Origin: Amphiura filiformis | Taxonomy: Eukaryota; Echinodermata; Ophiuroidea; Amphilepidida; Amphiuridae | Assembly: GCF_039555335.1 (NCBI RefSeq) | Contig: NC_092628.1 | Span: 69,283,706-69,347,705, forward strand | DNA length: 64,000 bases | Direction: 5' to 3' | In this document: positions 1 through 12,900 of the stretch, piece by piece | Position numbering within the stretch: position 1 is the stretch's first letter | Layout: each line of letters begins with the position of its first letter | Notes under the pieces: model-generated | What the model saw: the letters and a program-made list of their open reading frames with translations, nothing else | Databases searched by the model: none | What the model was told of the DNA's origin: nothing | Position numbers and translations under genes: made by a program

Positions 1-1002
1 AATGTCGTTGTAGCCTAGGACTATGTCTCATCAGTATCAGCGTCAATTATATTAGGTTTGATTTAAATACCTGTATGAATAAAGATGCATAACATGGTAC
101 CTGTACTATCATGATCGTTTCAAGTTGTCCGTATTGCATTACAATGTTTTCGGTAACTAATTTGGTGTCTCCTTTGTAAAGTCCCCGATTTGATTGATAC
201 AAGCGATCTGCAGTCCCACGAAATGAGCGTAAAGTCGCAAGTTGGTAGTTTCTGAAGGGACTAAATCGTATTTTATTTGGTCTACTTATGTGTTCTTTGT
301 GAGTATTATATACAGATTTTCTCCGTTTTCGCGGTTGCTTACAACAAACGGGAAAATGTAATGAAACAACATTTTCTCATCAACTAGATAAGACCATAGG
401 TTATCATCATGGAAAATATGAATGGACTGCTGCTTGCAGAAGTTGAGATAGTGCGGGTGGAGGTACAATTTTTTACTGACTGCTCAAATCTATTTTTGCA
501 AAACTTATTTCATGATATTCCTCACATCATATTAATAATTCAGAAAATGTATACTGAGTTTGATCTATTTACGGCTGATTGTTCCGTAGTTAAAGCCAAA
601 AGGTATTGACCCGTACTATTTTACCTAGGCAGCAAAACATATCAGGTATTGCAAACAACCTTGATTGAAATTGTTATTACAAGTCGACACTTTGAGACCA
701 TTTCCATCAAAATCAGAGGAAATTTTCTATTCTAACCCATGTGGAGCCCAAACTTTTTAGCTCATAACTCCGGAACGATGAGTCGTAGATAGGCAAACTT
801 ATTCATTAATTGTAATCCTTATTCCTTTGACCACAGGAATAGTGTTAATAAAATTTGAGCAGCTTTAATTTTTGACACCTGTAAACTTTGACCTTGGAAT
901 TATGGGATAGCACAAATGGCTAACGTTGGCTAACGCATTTTTCCTAATAACTGACCCACTAGGAAAGTTTGTGCCAGTTCTGTTGATTGTATCACGTTGA
1001 GC
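1..1002. other. no gene recognised
   Basis: AT-rich sequence with only short chance open frames. I see no splice-bounded coding segment, no tRNA-like sequence and no clear terminal inverted repeats. Confidence 0.5.
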
Positions 1003-1399
1003 TTAAAGGATGTCAACATTATGCCTTATAATTTATGTTAGAAAATTAATTATCAAGCACGAATCACGTGGTTTTATTTTAAACAAACTCATATTGACCA
1101 TAAAAACGAATTAAAACAGCCGTCTCTCAACACGCGATATTCAAAATTCCCGGGCGCCGAGATGGTAGAGTGCATGCAATGACATCCCAATAATACAATT
1201 ACGGCTGACAATAATTGAACACAAATAAGCATGACGTCATTGCGGGAATTTTGAATATCGCGTGTGCAGAGCCTGCTGTTTTTATTCATTTTTATGGTCA
1301 ATATGAGGTTTGTTTAAAATAAAACCATGAGATTCGTGCTTGATAATTATTTCTTAACATATGAGGCATAATGTTGTGATTGCCGGAGTCATCCTTTAA
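1003..1399. repeat. fold-back MITE-like element, TTTAAAGGA ends
   Basis: The two halves (about 1003-1150 and 1242-1399) are imperfect reverse complements. The outer ends read TTAAAGGATG and CATCCTTTAA, so a TTAA-type target is possible. A related, shorter copy lies at 18474-18706 in an intron of the first docking gene; it shares the inner run around GTTTGTTTTAAATAAAAC and the ATTGCCGGAG end. Non-coding; family not named. Confidence 0.75.
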
Positions 1400-1439
1400 T
1401 TGATTCACTAATCTGCAGTACCATAATTGAAGACAGAAT

Positions 1440-1600
1440 TAAAAAGACTAGTTTGCGTATGACCAGGGATCGATACAAAGGGATGGGCATCCTAGTATTA
1501 CGTAACAAACCGGAAGATGTAGCCTAGGTCTAGACAATAGGCGGAATAGCGGCCATTTTGTCTTCTACATGATTTTATTCACGCACAGTGTCGACGTCCT
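1440..1600 (+). mobile_element. 3' fragment of an RTE-like LINE
   Basis: This fragment encodes the last residues of the LINE protein seen on the other strand at 4794-5165 (RDRYKGMGILVLRNKPEDV) followed by the same short 3' untranslated stretch, ending near ATTTTATTCACG. It is 5'-truncated to a stub, as is common for non-LTR insertions, and lies in inverted orientation to the longer copy about 3.2 kb away. Confidence 0.8.
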
Positions 1601-2060
1601 ATACGATAAATATAAATTTAATACTCCGTTGGTGAGCGACGGGCGAGTGGTATTTCACCGAACGCAATAAAAGGAATTCTATCTGATTGGCTAGCAATCG
1701 ATCGCTTAGGTCGCTTAGTAGTCAACTACAAACTCAAAACTGAGCAACGTATTCAATTCGATTGAAATCGATATTCTATTATTGCCGTAGATAAAGAGAG
1801 TGATAGTGTGTCAATAATGTACATTGTATTGCAGCTGGATTTTACCTGCATTCCTTTATATTATTATTTTCTCAAAGAGTTGAATATGATCACAATTTTT
1901 ACCCAGGATTTCAAATTTTTACCCGCACATTGCAGTTAAACATATCCACAGCAAAATACCGGTCCTCACTAATTGGTGTATTTAATTTCCAGTTAGTGTA
2001 TTTAAGATAAAACCTGACAACAAATAAAATTTTCTTGCAATAGAAATATCATATGGGATA

Positions 2061-3572
2061 CTGATATGGTATGCCGCAACCGCCACAACGTGGAGCTGCT
2101 ACGCGTAGCTGACTTTTTGCTCCGTGGAGCCAAATTGACCAATCATGATCATGTTAGAGTTTTTCATTACTCGGAGGTAAAACTGACCAATTAAGTACGA
2201 CTTACTCATTACGTGAAGCGAATTTATTCATTAAGAATTTGCCAGACGAGCGTCACGTAGTTGCAAGATATCCTCGGTCACGAAAGTTATGATTCAAAAA
2301 GTAGTTTATGAAAAGTACGAACTGACTTATTATTAAGATGGACATGCACTCATAAGAAACTCACACAGTATTGTACATAACTATATAGCTAGGCAGAGTG
2401 GTGGTAAACTATGCACACAGTTCTGCGATCTGCAGTGTATCGCCGGGAGCTAATTCGTATAACTTGCGCGGTGTCCCTGCGGAATTCGACCTTCAGCAAA
2501 CTGCAAACCAGTTCGGATTTACTTTATATACTAGTAGTAGGCCATACATACTGTAGTTACTGTCCGTTTTCCTATGCACAATACTCAGTGCGCTCACCAT
2601 TGACGCGTGACCTCTACAAATAGTGTATGTTAGAAGTATAGGCCATTGCCTAGTTGACGTCACTGTGTAAAAAATAACCGGCCAATATTTAAAGTATTCT
2701 CTGAAATTCTAGAAAATATAGTTTTGTAACATGTCCTAAATTTTAGCTAATTTAGGTGTTTGGAAATATTGGTACTTTAGTGTTTTAGGAAGGATATGTA
2801 AACGACAGATAACACCAAAAAATATGAAGAAATTATTTCTAAACCGTGTTAAGTCATTAAGCTTCTCATTTTCAAGAACGCTGGTTAACAATAAGCAGAC
2901 TATTGTCTCATTTCGTAAACAAAAGCCCACAGTATTGTTACCTTGCGTTCGCTTTATAATCGTTCACCCAACTGAAACTATAATACCAGCTCATTGCACA
3001 GGTAAAACAGACACAAGTGCAGTGTGTATTTAACCAGAGAAGATCTGATGTAACATAGTTGAGCTGTTTTCATTGAGTGTTATCTTGGTTTAATAGCTTT
3101 TAATGGGGTTTAAGTCCTTCAAAGATCGTGGTGAATTCTACTGTAGACATGACTGCATCATGATTATTTTAAAGTCAACAACATTCAACAATATGATCAC
3201 CGTGATAGTATGACAGTATCAGTACCGTGGGTGTCAGTGATCCTGGCCTGACACAGTAGACAAACAAACAAACAAACACGCCACACACATGACACATGCA
3301 TGCAAGGTAACATTGACTATACACTAATCAAACAATGGTATTGATCCTGTACAACTGGTCGTGGTTTATTTACAATCGATTCATTTAAAATCCCCATAGT
3401 AAACATTAATTTTGGCAAGAGTTTTCTCCCTCTGGAACGTGGATGCATCCACTGGCTCCGCGTAATGAAAAGATCTAACATGATTGGTCAATTTAGCTCC
3501 GCGAAGCGAAAAGTAAGCTACGCGTAGCAGCTCCACGTTGTGGCGGTTACGGCCAGCCATATACTGATCATG
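2061..3572. repeat. widely spaced inverted repeat pair
   Basis: About 110 bases at 2061-2180 (containing CGCCACAACGTGGAGCTGCT) recur in reverse complement at about 3453-3572 (containing AGCAGCTCCACGTTGTGGCG). The 1.27 kb between them holds no recognisable gene. The arms could be ends of one non-autonomous element or two separate copies of one repeat. Confidence 0.65.
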
Positions 3573-3760
3573 CGAAAATCGTAAAAACATGGAATAGAAA
3601 CAGTGTGGCAGGCTCTCAAAATCTCAAATTGTATGCTTAGCCTAAGTCGCTCGGCCTATCTCGAATAAAATCACCATGCGTAGCTATTGAAAAACGTGAG
3701 GATTCATCGTACTATCACGGCAATTTTTAACACGAAGATATAAGGACGATGATGGTGTGT

Positions 3761-4741
3761 CACGTGTCCTTATACTTTAGTACACAAGTATATAAGTTAA
3801 CAGGTTTACAATTTTAAAATTATATTTTGTGTATACAATATATTCTGTAGTAAATCGATCAAATGATGGTGATTGTTCAGGTATTATATGCTTGATAGAA
3901 TTAAATTGTCTGACCAGCTAGTATTCTCCTCCGCCGTCAGTGTGATTCCAGTCACTCCACGTACCGTGTTGCGAAGGTGGAGGAGACTAAAGCTGTATTG
4001 ACGAACACGCATGCGTTAAAAATGATGTAGCCTTAGTCGAACAATAGCGTGACGTAGTTTCCGGCATTGTTCCTATGCACTTTCACCCTCCTGGTATGAC
4101 GCCCTGTCAACCCGACCGAAAATGCAGGGCAGGTAAGCAACTAATCAGGTCACGCCTTTGCTCTGACGTCAGACCCAAACTATTTGTTTTTAATTCGGTC
4201 TTCAATTATATAACTTATCGTTCAAATTAACACTTATGAGGCCTATGGGACGCACATTTTACTTAGCCGACCCCAAATTCCAGCTCCCCCCACCCCGGAC
4301 CTATGCCGTTCACTCCGGGGGTTGAGATGTGGCATCCGCACCACAACGTACCGCCAAACTGTTCTGTCCTCCGCTGTACGGCTGGCATTTACTAGTGGAG
4401 TTTAGGTCAGGAGGGTGAAAGTGCATAGGAACAATGCCGGAAACTATGTCACTCTATTGTTCGACTTAAACTACATCATTTTTAACGCATGCGTGTTCGT
4501 TAATACAGCTTTAGTCTCCTCCACCTTCTCAGCATGGTACGTGGAATGTCTGGAATCACACTGACGGCGGAGGAGAACACTAGCTGGTCAGACAGTTTAA
4601 TTTTATCAAGCATATAATACCTAAACAATCACCGTCATTTGATCGATTTACTACAGAATATAATTGATTATTCAAAATATAATTTTAATATTGTAAACAT
4701 GTTAACTTATATATTTGTGTACTAAAGTATAAGGACACGTG
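3761..4741. repeat. large fold-back element, ~335-bp arms
   Basis: The left arm (3761-4096) and right arm (4408-4741) are near-complete reverse complements. Both ends carry CACGTGTCCTTATACTTTAG or its complement. The central loop of about 310 bases is not repeated and has no open frame of note. The element abuts the 3' end of the LINE at 4742. Fold-back elements of this shape are usually non-autonomous DNA transposons; the superfamily is not evident. Confidence 0.85.
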
Positions 4742-5565
4742 AATAAAATCATGTCGAAGACAAAATGGCCGCTAATCCGCCTATTGTCTAGACTTAAACT
4801 ACATCTTCCGGTTTGTTACGTAATACTAGGATGCCCATCCCTTTGTATCGATCCCTGTTTAGGTTGGTCCTTTTGCACTCAGCTTGTAGACAGTCTCTCC
4901 ACCTCTTTGGTGGTCTTCCCTTAGGTCTGACTCCCTGGATGTGGCATTCGAAGTCCATCTTTGGAAGGTGCGAGGGAGGCATTCTCTGGATGTGGCCAAA
5001 ATAATGCAGTCTCTGCCGGGCTATTCTGTCCAAGATGGAAAACTCAACACCCAGGGTTTTGCGGATTGTGGTGTTTCGGATGCTGTCTCTCTGTGTTACT
5101 CCCATTATCTTTCTAAGGCACATCATTTCGAAAGTGAGCAGTCGATTCTCATCCTCTCTTTTCAATATCCAGGAAAGGTTTCTGCTCCGTAGAGTAATAA
5201 TGATATAAAATTGGATCGATTGAGCCCATATTTATTGGTCGAGCTATGAGTTTGAAAAATATGGAACTCGACGTACAATATTTTTAAACTCATAGCGAGA
5301 CCAATTAATATTGGGCGTAAAGCATCCAATTTTATCATTATTGTGTGTTGGATCCAATATTTTCACACACTTGGATTCATCAAAACATAATAATGATAAA
5401 ACAAGGACCACGTATAGCTAAATCTTGGTGTTGGTTTGGATGTCCTTAGCGCTCCAGATACTTCAGTTTCTGTACAGCTCCTACGGCTCTTCTGTACAGG
5501 ATCATATTTGGGTGATCTTTCCTTCCAGGTAAGTAAACTCCTCCACCTGTAGAAGCTTGGTATTG
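4742..5565 (-). mobile_element. RTE-like LINE, C-terminal ORF2 remnant with nested MITE
   Basis: Read on the minus strand, 5165-4794 encodes the C-terminal part of a non-LTR retrotransposon polyprotein (LLTFEMMCLRKIMGV, YFGHIQRM, GVRPKGRPPKRWRDCL). Further upstream, 5565-5380 gives matching broken pieces in several frames (TKLLQVEEFTYLEGKITQ, KDIQTNTKI), so the ORF carries stops and frameshifts. The fold-back MITE at 5196-5342 lies inside it. The reverse transcriptase core is missing. I call it RTE-like from recall of the C-terminal motif set; the clade is not certain. Confidence 0.8.
5196..5342. repeat. short palindromic MITE inside the LINE
   Basis: AATAATGATATAAAATTGGA at the left end is answered by a near reverse complement (ATCCAATTTTATCATTATT) at the right, and the inner bases also pair (CTCATAGC / GCTATGAG). 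It interrupts the LINE coding sequence, so it inserted after the LINE. Confidence 0.8.
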
Positions 5566-5945
5566 TCAATAATGTGATGTTCAGATGGTGTACTCTTTGC
5601 TTATGGCCTGTACTTCAACCACTACATCATAGGAGGCCAGTTGGAGCAGCCACCCATTATCCACCGCATGTGTTACCACGAGGCTTCTAAGCTACAGCAC
5701 GTTCTTTCCCCAGATCCCAGGCTCCGAAGATGTGTTAGATCCATGACCTTGCGATTGAGATACCAAGGTCAAACCTTGTAAGCCATCACAGATTTTCTAG
5801 CCATTTATAATAGCCCGCATGTGGAATGCTCTTCCCGCGCATATGCTTGTACAGATCACGGGCTCGATTCAGTAAGGAGGTTAATCGCTCTCTGGTCAGC
5901 AGCTTCTATTAGTTTTTTAATTGCTGTTAATGCGTAGTTTGTAAT
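5566..5945. other. no gene recognised
   Basis: Possibly further decayed LINE sequence, but I cannot read a protein signature with confidence in any frame. Confidence 0.4.
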
Positions 5946-6153
5946 ATCGTAAAACATCGTCTACAAGCATATAGAGTGCTTCTGATGAAAGCTAGATTAT
6001 TCCAGGCGCCATTATGGAGTTTGAGTAAATAAATTACAGATCCAAGCATATACAAACAAGTATTATTCTATGACCAATCTATTATATTGGTATATTTACG
6101 CTTGTTTCGTATTAGCTCTCATCAAAAACACTATAGACGAGGTTTTACGGTAT
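5946..6153. repeat. short fold-back element
   Basis: ATCGTAAAACATCGTCTA at the left pairs with TAGACGAGGTTTTACGGTAT at the right, and TGATGAAAGCTA near the left pairs imperfectly with TAGCTCTCATCA near the right. Non-coding, about 208 bp. Confidence 0.65.
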
Positions 6154-6362
6154 CTGAAATCACAGACTGTAGATGCAAATACTTGAACACATGAGTCATA
6201 TTAATCGGCGTGAGAGGGTTAGACGAGTAAGATCCTACATCAAGCCTGCAGTTGGGAGTTATACTTCAAGTTTAAATAATTACAAGAAATCCTATATAAA
6301 GTTGTAAAGAATATTTCATCAAAAATAATGTTGGAGTTTTATGTGCATACGGGATTTCCCCA

Positions 6363-6704
6363 GGGGGGTCACTCCCATTGTGGTATGTACACCATCCGCG
6401 ATAATCAACTTTTGAAAAGCACCCTAAACAAGTATTTATCCCTTGGCTACAACGATACCCTAAACAGGTAACACGCGCCTGTTTTCACACCCTAAACATG
6501 GATTTTATTCCTTGCATCAAATTTCATAAATTTCATTTCCGCGTATTAGCAATTGCAATTTTGCTACCCTATTTTCCAATTTTTCATGTTTTTGACACCC
6601 TAAACACGATACTCGCGTATCGTGACTACCAACGAAAAACTACCCTTTTTACGCGTTTTTATTATCGCGGATGGGGTGTACAGGCCACAATGGGAGTGAC
6701 CCCC
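6363..6704. mobile_element. MITE with ~40-bp terminal inverted repeats
   Basis: The ends read GGGGGTCACTCCCATTGTGG and, inverted, CCACAATGGGAGTGACCCCC; the match continues inward through CACCATCCGCGATAA. Inside, a short motif built on ACCCTAAACA recurs four to five times. No transposase is present. DNA transposon derivative, superfamily not assigned. Confidence 0.8.
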
Positions 6705-8434
6705 TCCGTGGGGATTTCCGTGTTTGCGCAATAGCACAAACGAAGTTGTTATACTTGACTTGACTTGACATTACAACAATAGTTAAAGGTATGATTCATA
6801 ATTCATTCATTCTTGGGAGAATAGCTGTGTGCACTTGAGTGTTGAAAATGCAATAACTCTATTGTAATTATGACAATCAAACTCTCATATTCACATTATT
6901 GAAGTTTTGGGGCTTTTCTTGCGGGAATTCCAAGGTGATATTGCAGGTCTGGAGGGTAGCATAGAGTAAAAATTCATTTCTTGGTACTCCAGACTTGCGT
7001 GATACCATATCCATTAAGCTCAGGTGGCATTTATCCTCACGGCTGGTATTTGCCATAGAATGGTACCTGCCATGAGCATTCATTTTAAGCGAGCGGTATA
7101 TCCAAATGTCGTAATACATGGAATTCTCGGTTGTGTTCATTATAGCTACCCAGAAAACGTTAACTTTTAATTTGCAACGCAGCATGAATTGTGATACCTG
7201 AAAAAAGCTGAACAGTCTGTGCTGAGAAAGACCAATCTGCCGGCACCACCGTCATAACTACAACCACTGCCACGAACAACTACAACCCCACTGCCACTAC
7301 CCTCTACCAAGTTGTAAGTTCTTTACAGATTATCTTAATTTTGCGGGAATATGTTTTACCGTACTTTAATATGATCATGAAAGTCGTTATGAACAGCATA
7401 TTGAACTCGATACCAGATTCCGGAAAGGTAACACTTATCGGTATAGATTTTGGGAAGAACAATGCTATCATTATCATGATTATTTGTGAATTTATAATAA
7501 GGCAAAATGTATAATGTTATTTATGTCTTGCTTTATGCCTTATTATTGTGATAAAATTGGTAATACGGAGTTGTAAGAAATTATTGAAAAGGTGAAAACA
7601 CTATACGAATGTTAGTATCAACAAAATATTGTATTTGTACCTTTATTGTAGGGGGCAATTGTATAATTGGGCGTGTGCATGTGGGTATTATGGAGGGGTA
7701 ATGTGGGTACGTGCATTTGGTAATCTGACAAAGTTGAAAGTAGTGCACTCTTTCCGTTTCAAGGTGCACTACGCAGTGTGCTTATTGGCTTCTGTTGTGT
7801 GGGATCATATCCCTGGTGGGATACAGGTGTTTGTGTGGAGGGTGTGGTGTTTGTTTAGGATGTGGATATGAGTACGTGTGTATTTGAAAATATGACAAAG
7901 TTGATAATAATTGGCATGTAGTATTGGCAATATGGTAATCAAGCGATAATTGGGACTTATGATGTGGGTGTGTAGCGTGCGCGCCGATTTTGGAAATTTA
8001 CATTTTAGAGAGTGCAGCTGCCCCCTTGCACCCCCGGCGAAGCCACTGTAGTGGTTGTAGGGGTGGTAGCGCAGACACGATTATTATTCATGATTATTAT
8101 ATTGATACTCTAACCTGTCACCATACATGTATGTCATTTCGGGATTCCCTATGATAGTACCCTACGTCCCTACGTGAATGCATGAACCCTCGGAATGCAA
8201 TCATGCATTTTGAAAAGAAACAAAAAAGTTTCCGCGGCTTTAATGGGACTCGACCAGCGACCCGTTACTTCCATAGATTTCAAGTTGAACTTGAACTTGA
8301 ACATGGATTTCCAATGCTTTTTCAACTAAATATGGAAAGCTTATGATATAACACTCTAAATCTAAATTTGGTCAATTTTGTTTAATTGATTTTTACATTA
8401 ATCATTTGCTTTATTAATGTTATTTACATTTCAG
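6705..8434. other. upstream region of the first docking gene; no gene recognised
   Basis: No coding exon can be supported. A 5' untranslated exon and promoter for the gene at 8442 should lie here or further left, because the first coding exon is preceded by an acceptor (TTTACATTTCAG). A fragment at about 8190-8265 (CGGAATGCAATCATGCATTT and the following bases) matches the SINE family of 12728-13030 and 34573-34896. Confidence 0.45.
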
Positions 8435-8441
8435 TCAACTC

Positions 8442-9926
8442 ATGGCTTCCAACATAACTCTCAAGAAAGAAGGTGTTGTTGTCAAAGTTGAGAAAAAGCG
8501 TCACATTCTAAAGGTAAAAAGATTGCAAGATTTCGGCAGTTATCGTAAATGCTTTCATCTACGTCTAATAGTAGATTTGATCTTTGAGAAAAGATAATAG
8601 AAGGCATTGGCTGGTCCTCGACCACTGTCCGAAATAGGGAATAGGGACGAGAGTATCAAGAAAACACATCAAGGCCGCAAGCCCAGCAGGGCTGAGGTCG
8701 TAAACGCCCATTTTTGCAACCATGGCAACTAATGGAGTTCTAATACAATAATGGTCCGCAGGGCAAGAAAGCAAGAGTAACCTTAATGTAACATTGACCA
8801 ACAGTAACCTTAATGTAACATTGAGCAAAAGTAACCTTAATATAACATCGATCAACAGAAGGGGTAATTTCAACCGAAAGTAACCTTAATATAACATTAA
8901 CAGGGTGAAAATCATTATAGGACATAGGCATATTGATTCACTCAGAGCTATAGGTCTGAGCAAAAAATTCTTAAAATGTTAAGATTAGCCAGTTTGGGCT
9001 ATGAAATATAGGGTGAAATTAAACAAGAATGAATGTTTGAAATGAAAACAATGATTGTGAAACGAAATAATGATTGACCATTGGTGTCGCTTTATTGATA
9101 AGCGAGTCATTAAAATATTAAATTTGGAACACTGAATACCATTCAGCATGTTGAAGATATATCTTGCACGTAGTGAAAATATTATGGAACAAAAGAAGCG
9201 TTTCAATGTTACGTGTAAATGTATGAGGCCCGCGGGGCTGTAAAATTTTTTTAGTCTTCTTAATCAGTCATTGTTACCTTTACTTTTCTTCTTTTCTAGG
9301 ACGAATGGAAGACCTCTCAGTGTTACGCAGAACTTCAAGAAAACTTAAGCACCTCCAAACATGTAATCAACTTGTACAGTTGTGAAGGCAACAAGAGAGG
9401 TTCAAAGCTGAAAGAAAGGATAGAATTGACAAGTCTGCAACAAATTAGTAAAGAGTCGACATTTACTATTGAAAAACACAGATTTGACAACTACATCTGC
9501 ATAGAAAACAGCAATAAATGTCTTATCTTTCTCAGATTTAATACAAGGTAAATCAGAAGTATTAAACAAGTGAGTTCATGTATCGGTATGGACAGTGTAT
9601 CGGTATGCATCGACAACCTGTTATCACAATGTTTCTTGAATGCATTACTTTTAATTTGGATATTATTAATCTGAATTAAGATTGCGACATTTTCTTTATC
9701 CTTCATACACAGTAATGAGAGGGAAGATTGGTACAATGCAATAATAGACGCACTAACACCTGGTATTAACACACCACAAAGATCAAGATCTGTAAATCAA
9801 CCGCGGAATGTCCTGAAAAGAGGTCGGATACCGCCCAGGAATGTCGTGTCAGAACCCATAGGGAGTGGCAGTGGATTTTGTGAACACATCCTTGATGATA
9901 CAAAGAGCAAAATTAATGCAACTCCT
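8442..9926 (+). CDS. exons 1-3: PH domain 1
   Basis: Three exons (8442-8513, 9300-9547, 9713-9926) encode a pleckstrin-homology fold. KKRHILK gives the first strands. The block [10 protein letters not shown] and then [12 protein letters not shown] forms the conserved mid-domain strands. [13 protein letters not shown] is the C-terminal helix with the invariant PH tryptophan. The intron phases are 0, 2, 0. The third exon continues into a basic, proline-containing stretch ([10 protein letters not shown]) that could be an SH3 ligand. PH domains bind phosphoinositides or proteins at membranes; which applies here cannot be read from the sequence. Confidence 0.8.
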
Positions 9927-12900
9927 GTAAGATCTCTTCATTTTCATTATTCTTTATATTCTTCTTCTTCTTCTTCGGTATACTCTCCAACATTCCACAA
10001 GGAATCACACAAAGAGGGTGTGAGTGGGCAATGCTGTGCTGCTATTTTGTCTCTGATATTGTTGGTTATGACTTATTTTCCGAAGAATTAAGATTTGCTT
10101 TTCTTGAATTGGAAAGTCTTCTGATATTTCCACTTCAAGGATAGAATTTCCCAAACTATAACTTGTCTTGATGGGTGACCTAGAGTCAGTAATTATGAGG
10201 AGAAATCATTTCTAGGCATTGCAATTCATGAGCCACTTGTTTTTCCCATTCAGATAACCTGCCAATATCATCCTGAGGGATTTAGCATCATTGATTATGT
10301 TGATGTTGTTCTGTATAGCACACAGACATCCGCAAATAATCTGACGGAAGACGTAATGTTCTCCGGCACATATGGAAAGGTCTCTTATAAACCATCTATG
10401 CACAGTTTCCACCTCGATACACCTGAGCACACATTTTCGTCCATGAGCTTCCAAGCAAGCAGTGAATTGTCTCTACACAGTCTTTGATTACACTACACGG
10501 TTGAGTGCATAGCATCGTAAGAGCTGTTTGAGCTTCTAGCTGGAAAACAGGCCTCTGTGATTGGATTTTGTCGAGACCTCAAGTGTTCCCTTCATCCAAT
10601 CAGAATTTTTTATATCAAACGAAAGCTAACATTTCCCCCTAAAAACACTGTCAACAGATAACGCAATTCACAATTCAATGTTATCGTAAGGCGAATGTGG
10701 TAAATCTGTTGAAAACTACCTATCCAAGCACATTTTTTGACCAAAATTTTCGCCTGTTTTGTCATACGGTCGTAAAGAGCGCTTACAAATTGATATGGAT
10801 CATTTATATAGACTAAAAATAGCAGTGGGCCGAGCACTGTACCCTGAGGTATCCCAGTCTGGATTTTCGCCCATTGGGATTGCTCGCCCTCGCCAACGCC
10901 TTCGAAGTCAAGGACTAGATCAGTTAGATCCATTCTGACTTCAACATCGATCCATACATGCTTTAATTGCGAATCTCAAGTCGTGTAAAGTGTCAGTGCA
11001 CTCATTTATAATTTGAGTTCGGGCCCTTTTTTGTTTTGTTTAAAGCAATGATACCGTATAGTGTCAAAATGATGCACCAAATGGCTTCAATTAGACCTTC
11101 ATTTTGCAAAATTTCCAAACTTCAGAGGGGCGGGACATCCCCCTCAGACACCCACCTGCGTCGCGCAACTTTATGTATAATTTATACAATAACAGTGAAA
11201 CTTGTCTATGAATGCTTCAATTGGGCCGCAATTTCCCAATCTTTCGGGTTTTTTTTCAAACTAAAATTGTACACAATAATAGTGCCAAAATAGTCCACCA
11301 AATGGCTTCAATTGGGTCTTCATTCTGTTAACGTTTCTCACTTCTGAGGGGGTATACTGAGGGGGTATATCCCCCTTAACACACTCTCTGCGTTGCACAA
11401 CTTTATCTGTAAAGCAATAATTTATACAATGACAATGAAAACTTGTTCATGCACGAATGGCTTCAATTGGATCGTCATTTCACAAATTTTCGGCTTTTTC
11501 AAACTAAATTTTACACAATAATAGTGCAAAAATGGTCCACCAAATGGCTTCAATTTGCACAAGTTTCTCCCTTCTCAGGTGGCACATCCCCCCAGGCACC
11601 CTCCTGCGTCGCGCAAGCGCGACACAATGGCAGCTTCGCGGCAATTTTTGACATTTTATAATTTTTTTCTCAAATTGGCCCCACCCTCTGACTGCTCTAG
11701 ATCCGCCACTGTCGTATTCAAACCATTGAGCATAATTATACTTGATATAATAGTTATCCTTGCACATTTGAGCATCATACAACATTCAAGTGCGTGCGTT
11801 TAATAATGCTGACTCTCTTAAGGCGAGTAGCATGGTAGAAGCCATGATTGTCCAGTTTTAACCATGTACATTGTAACTAAAAGAAACTCAGTACAATGTA
11901 CTTCTTAATATTAATACATTGATCTTAAAGGAAATAAGTCAGTTTATTGATCTTATAGGAAATGAGTCAAGGAAGCCAATAGGCCTAATTGCTTTATATT
12001 TCCATAGGATTTGTGGTTCTTGAATTGAGGCCAATAATATATCAAAACAAAAGTTTTGAGCATTTCCCTCTTCCTCCCAAGAAAAATAATGCACATGGGG
12101 AGAAATGATACCAAGCCTTGTGATCACCGTCATAGAACACATACCATTCTTCTTGTGTGTCAGCTTGATTTGTCTCAATATTTTAGTGCAAGCACCGCTA
12201 CTAGGCAATGCTGAGTGATAACCTGTTTTTTATTGCAACGCACAGGTGCTGACCGAAGAATTTGATTCCACCAGGGACGACACGCGGGCATGTTGTGCAC
12301 GACCACAGCATAGATACGACGATGAATTTGGTAAAGCATGTAAAGTATTCACGTAAAGTATAAAATGAATCCAACTTTAATCTAAGAATCTATAAAGAGA
12401 TCTGGAATGAGCGTTTCGACAATATTTTTTGTGGGACATGAGAGCACATCAGACATATCGAATTGCATTCTGAATACGAAGAATGTCTTTCTGACAACAA
12501 ATAATTTTAATTTTTTTGAAATTCACGATATAATACAAATGTTATGACAAATTATTAAAATTTGATATTTTTCACATTTTTTGATATTATATTAACAGTC
12601 CTCGAAGTAAATTTTATAAATCTAATGAAATATTCTTAAAGTGTATGTAGCTGGGAGGAAAAGCCGACGATCAATTGAAAATTATGACCTTTTAATTTCA
12701 CAATTTTACACTTGTGACTGCCATTTTAGGATACGATACATGATTTACCGACAAGTGGCTCATTTCGGAATGCAATCATGCATTATGAAAATAAAAATAG
12801 TTTCCACGACTTGGGTGGAACTCAACCAACGATCCTGACAGTCGTTATTTATGCGCCCAGGTCTTTACCTCTGGCCACTCAGGCAGTTGACACGAGAAGT

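Noticed and set aside
7629-7871. 80-codon plus-strand frame rich in Trp, Cys and Val
   Set aside because: Built on a GT-rich stretch with two related ~165-bp-spaced segments; no family signature or splice support.
8565-8931. Overlapping minus-strand open frames with repeated TLRLLLVNV-type residues
   Set aside because: They are translations of the AGTAACCTTAATRTAAC minisatellite in intron 1.
11504-11803. Open frames on both strands in the tandem repeat
   Set aside because: Both belong to the degenerate 220-245-bp repeat; no splice or family support.
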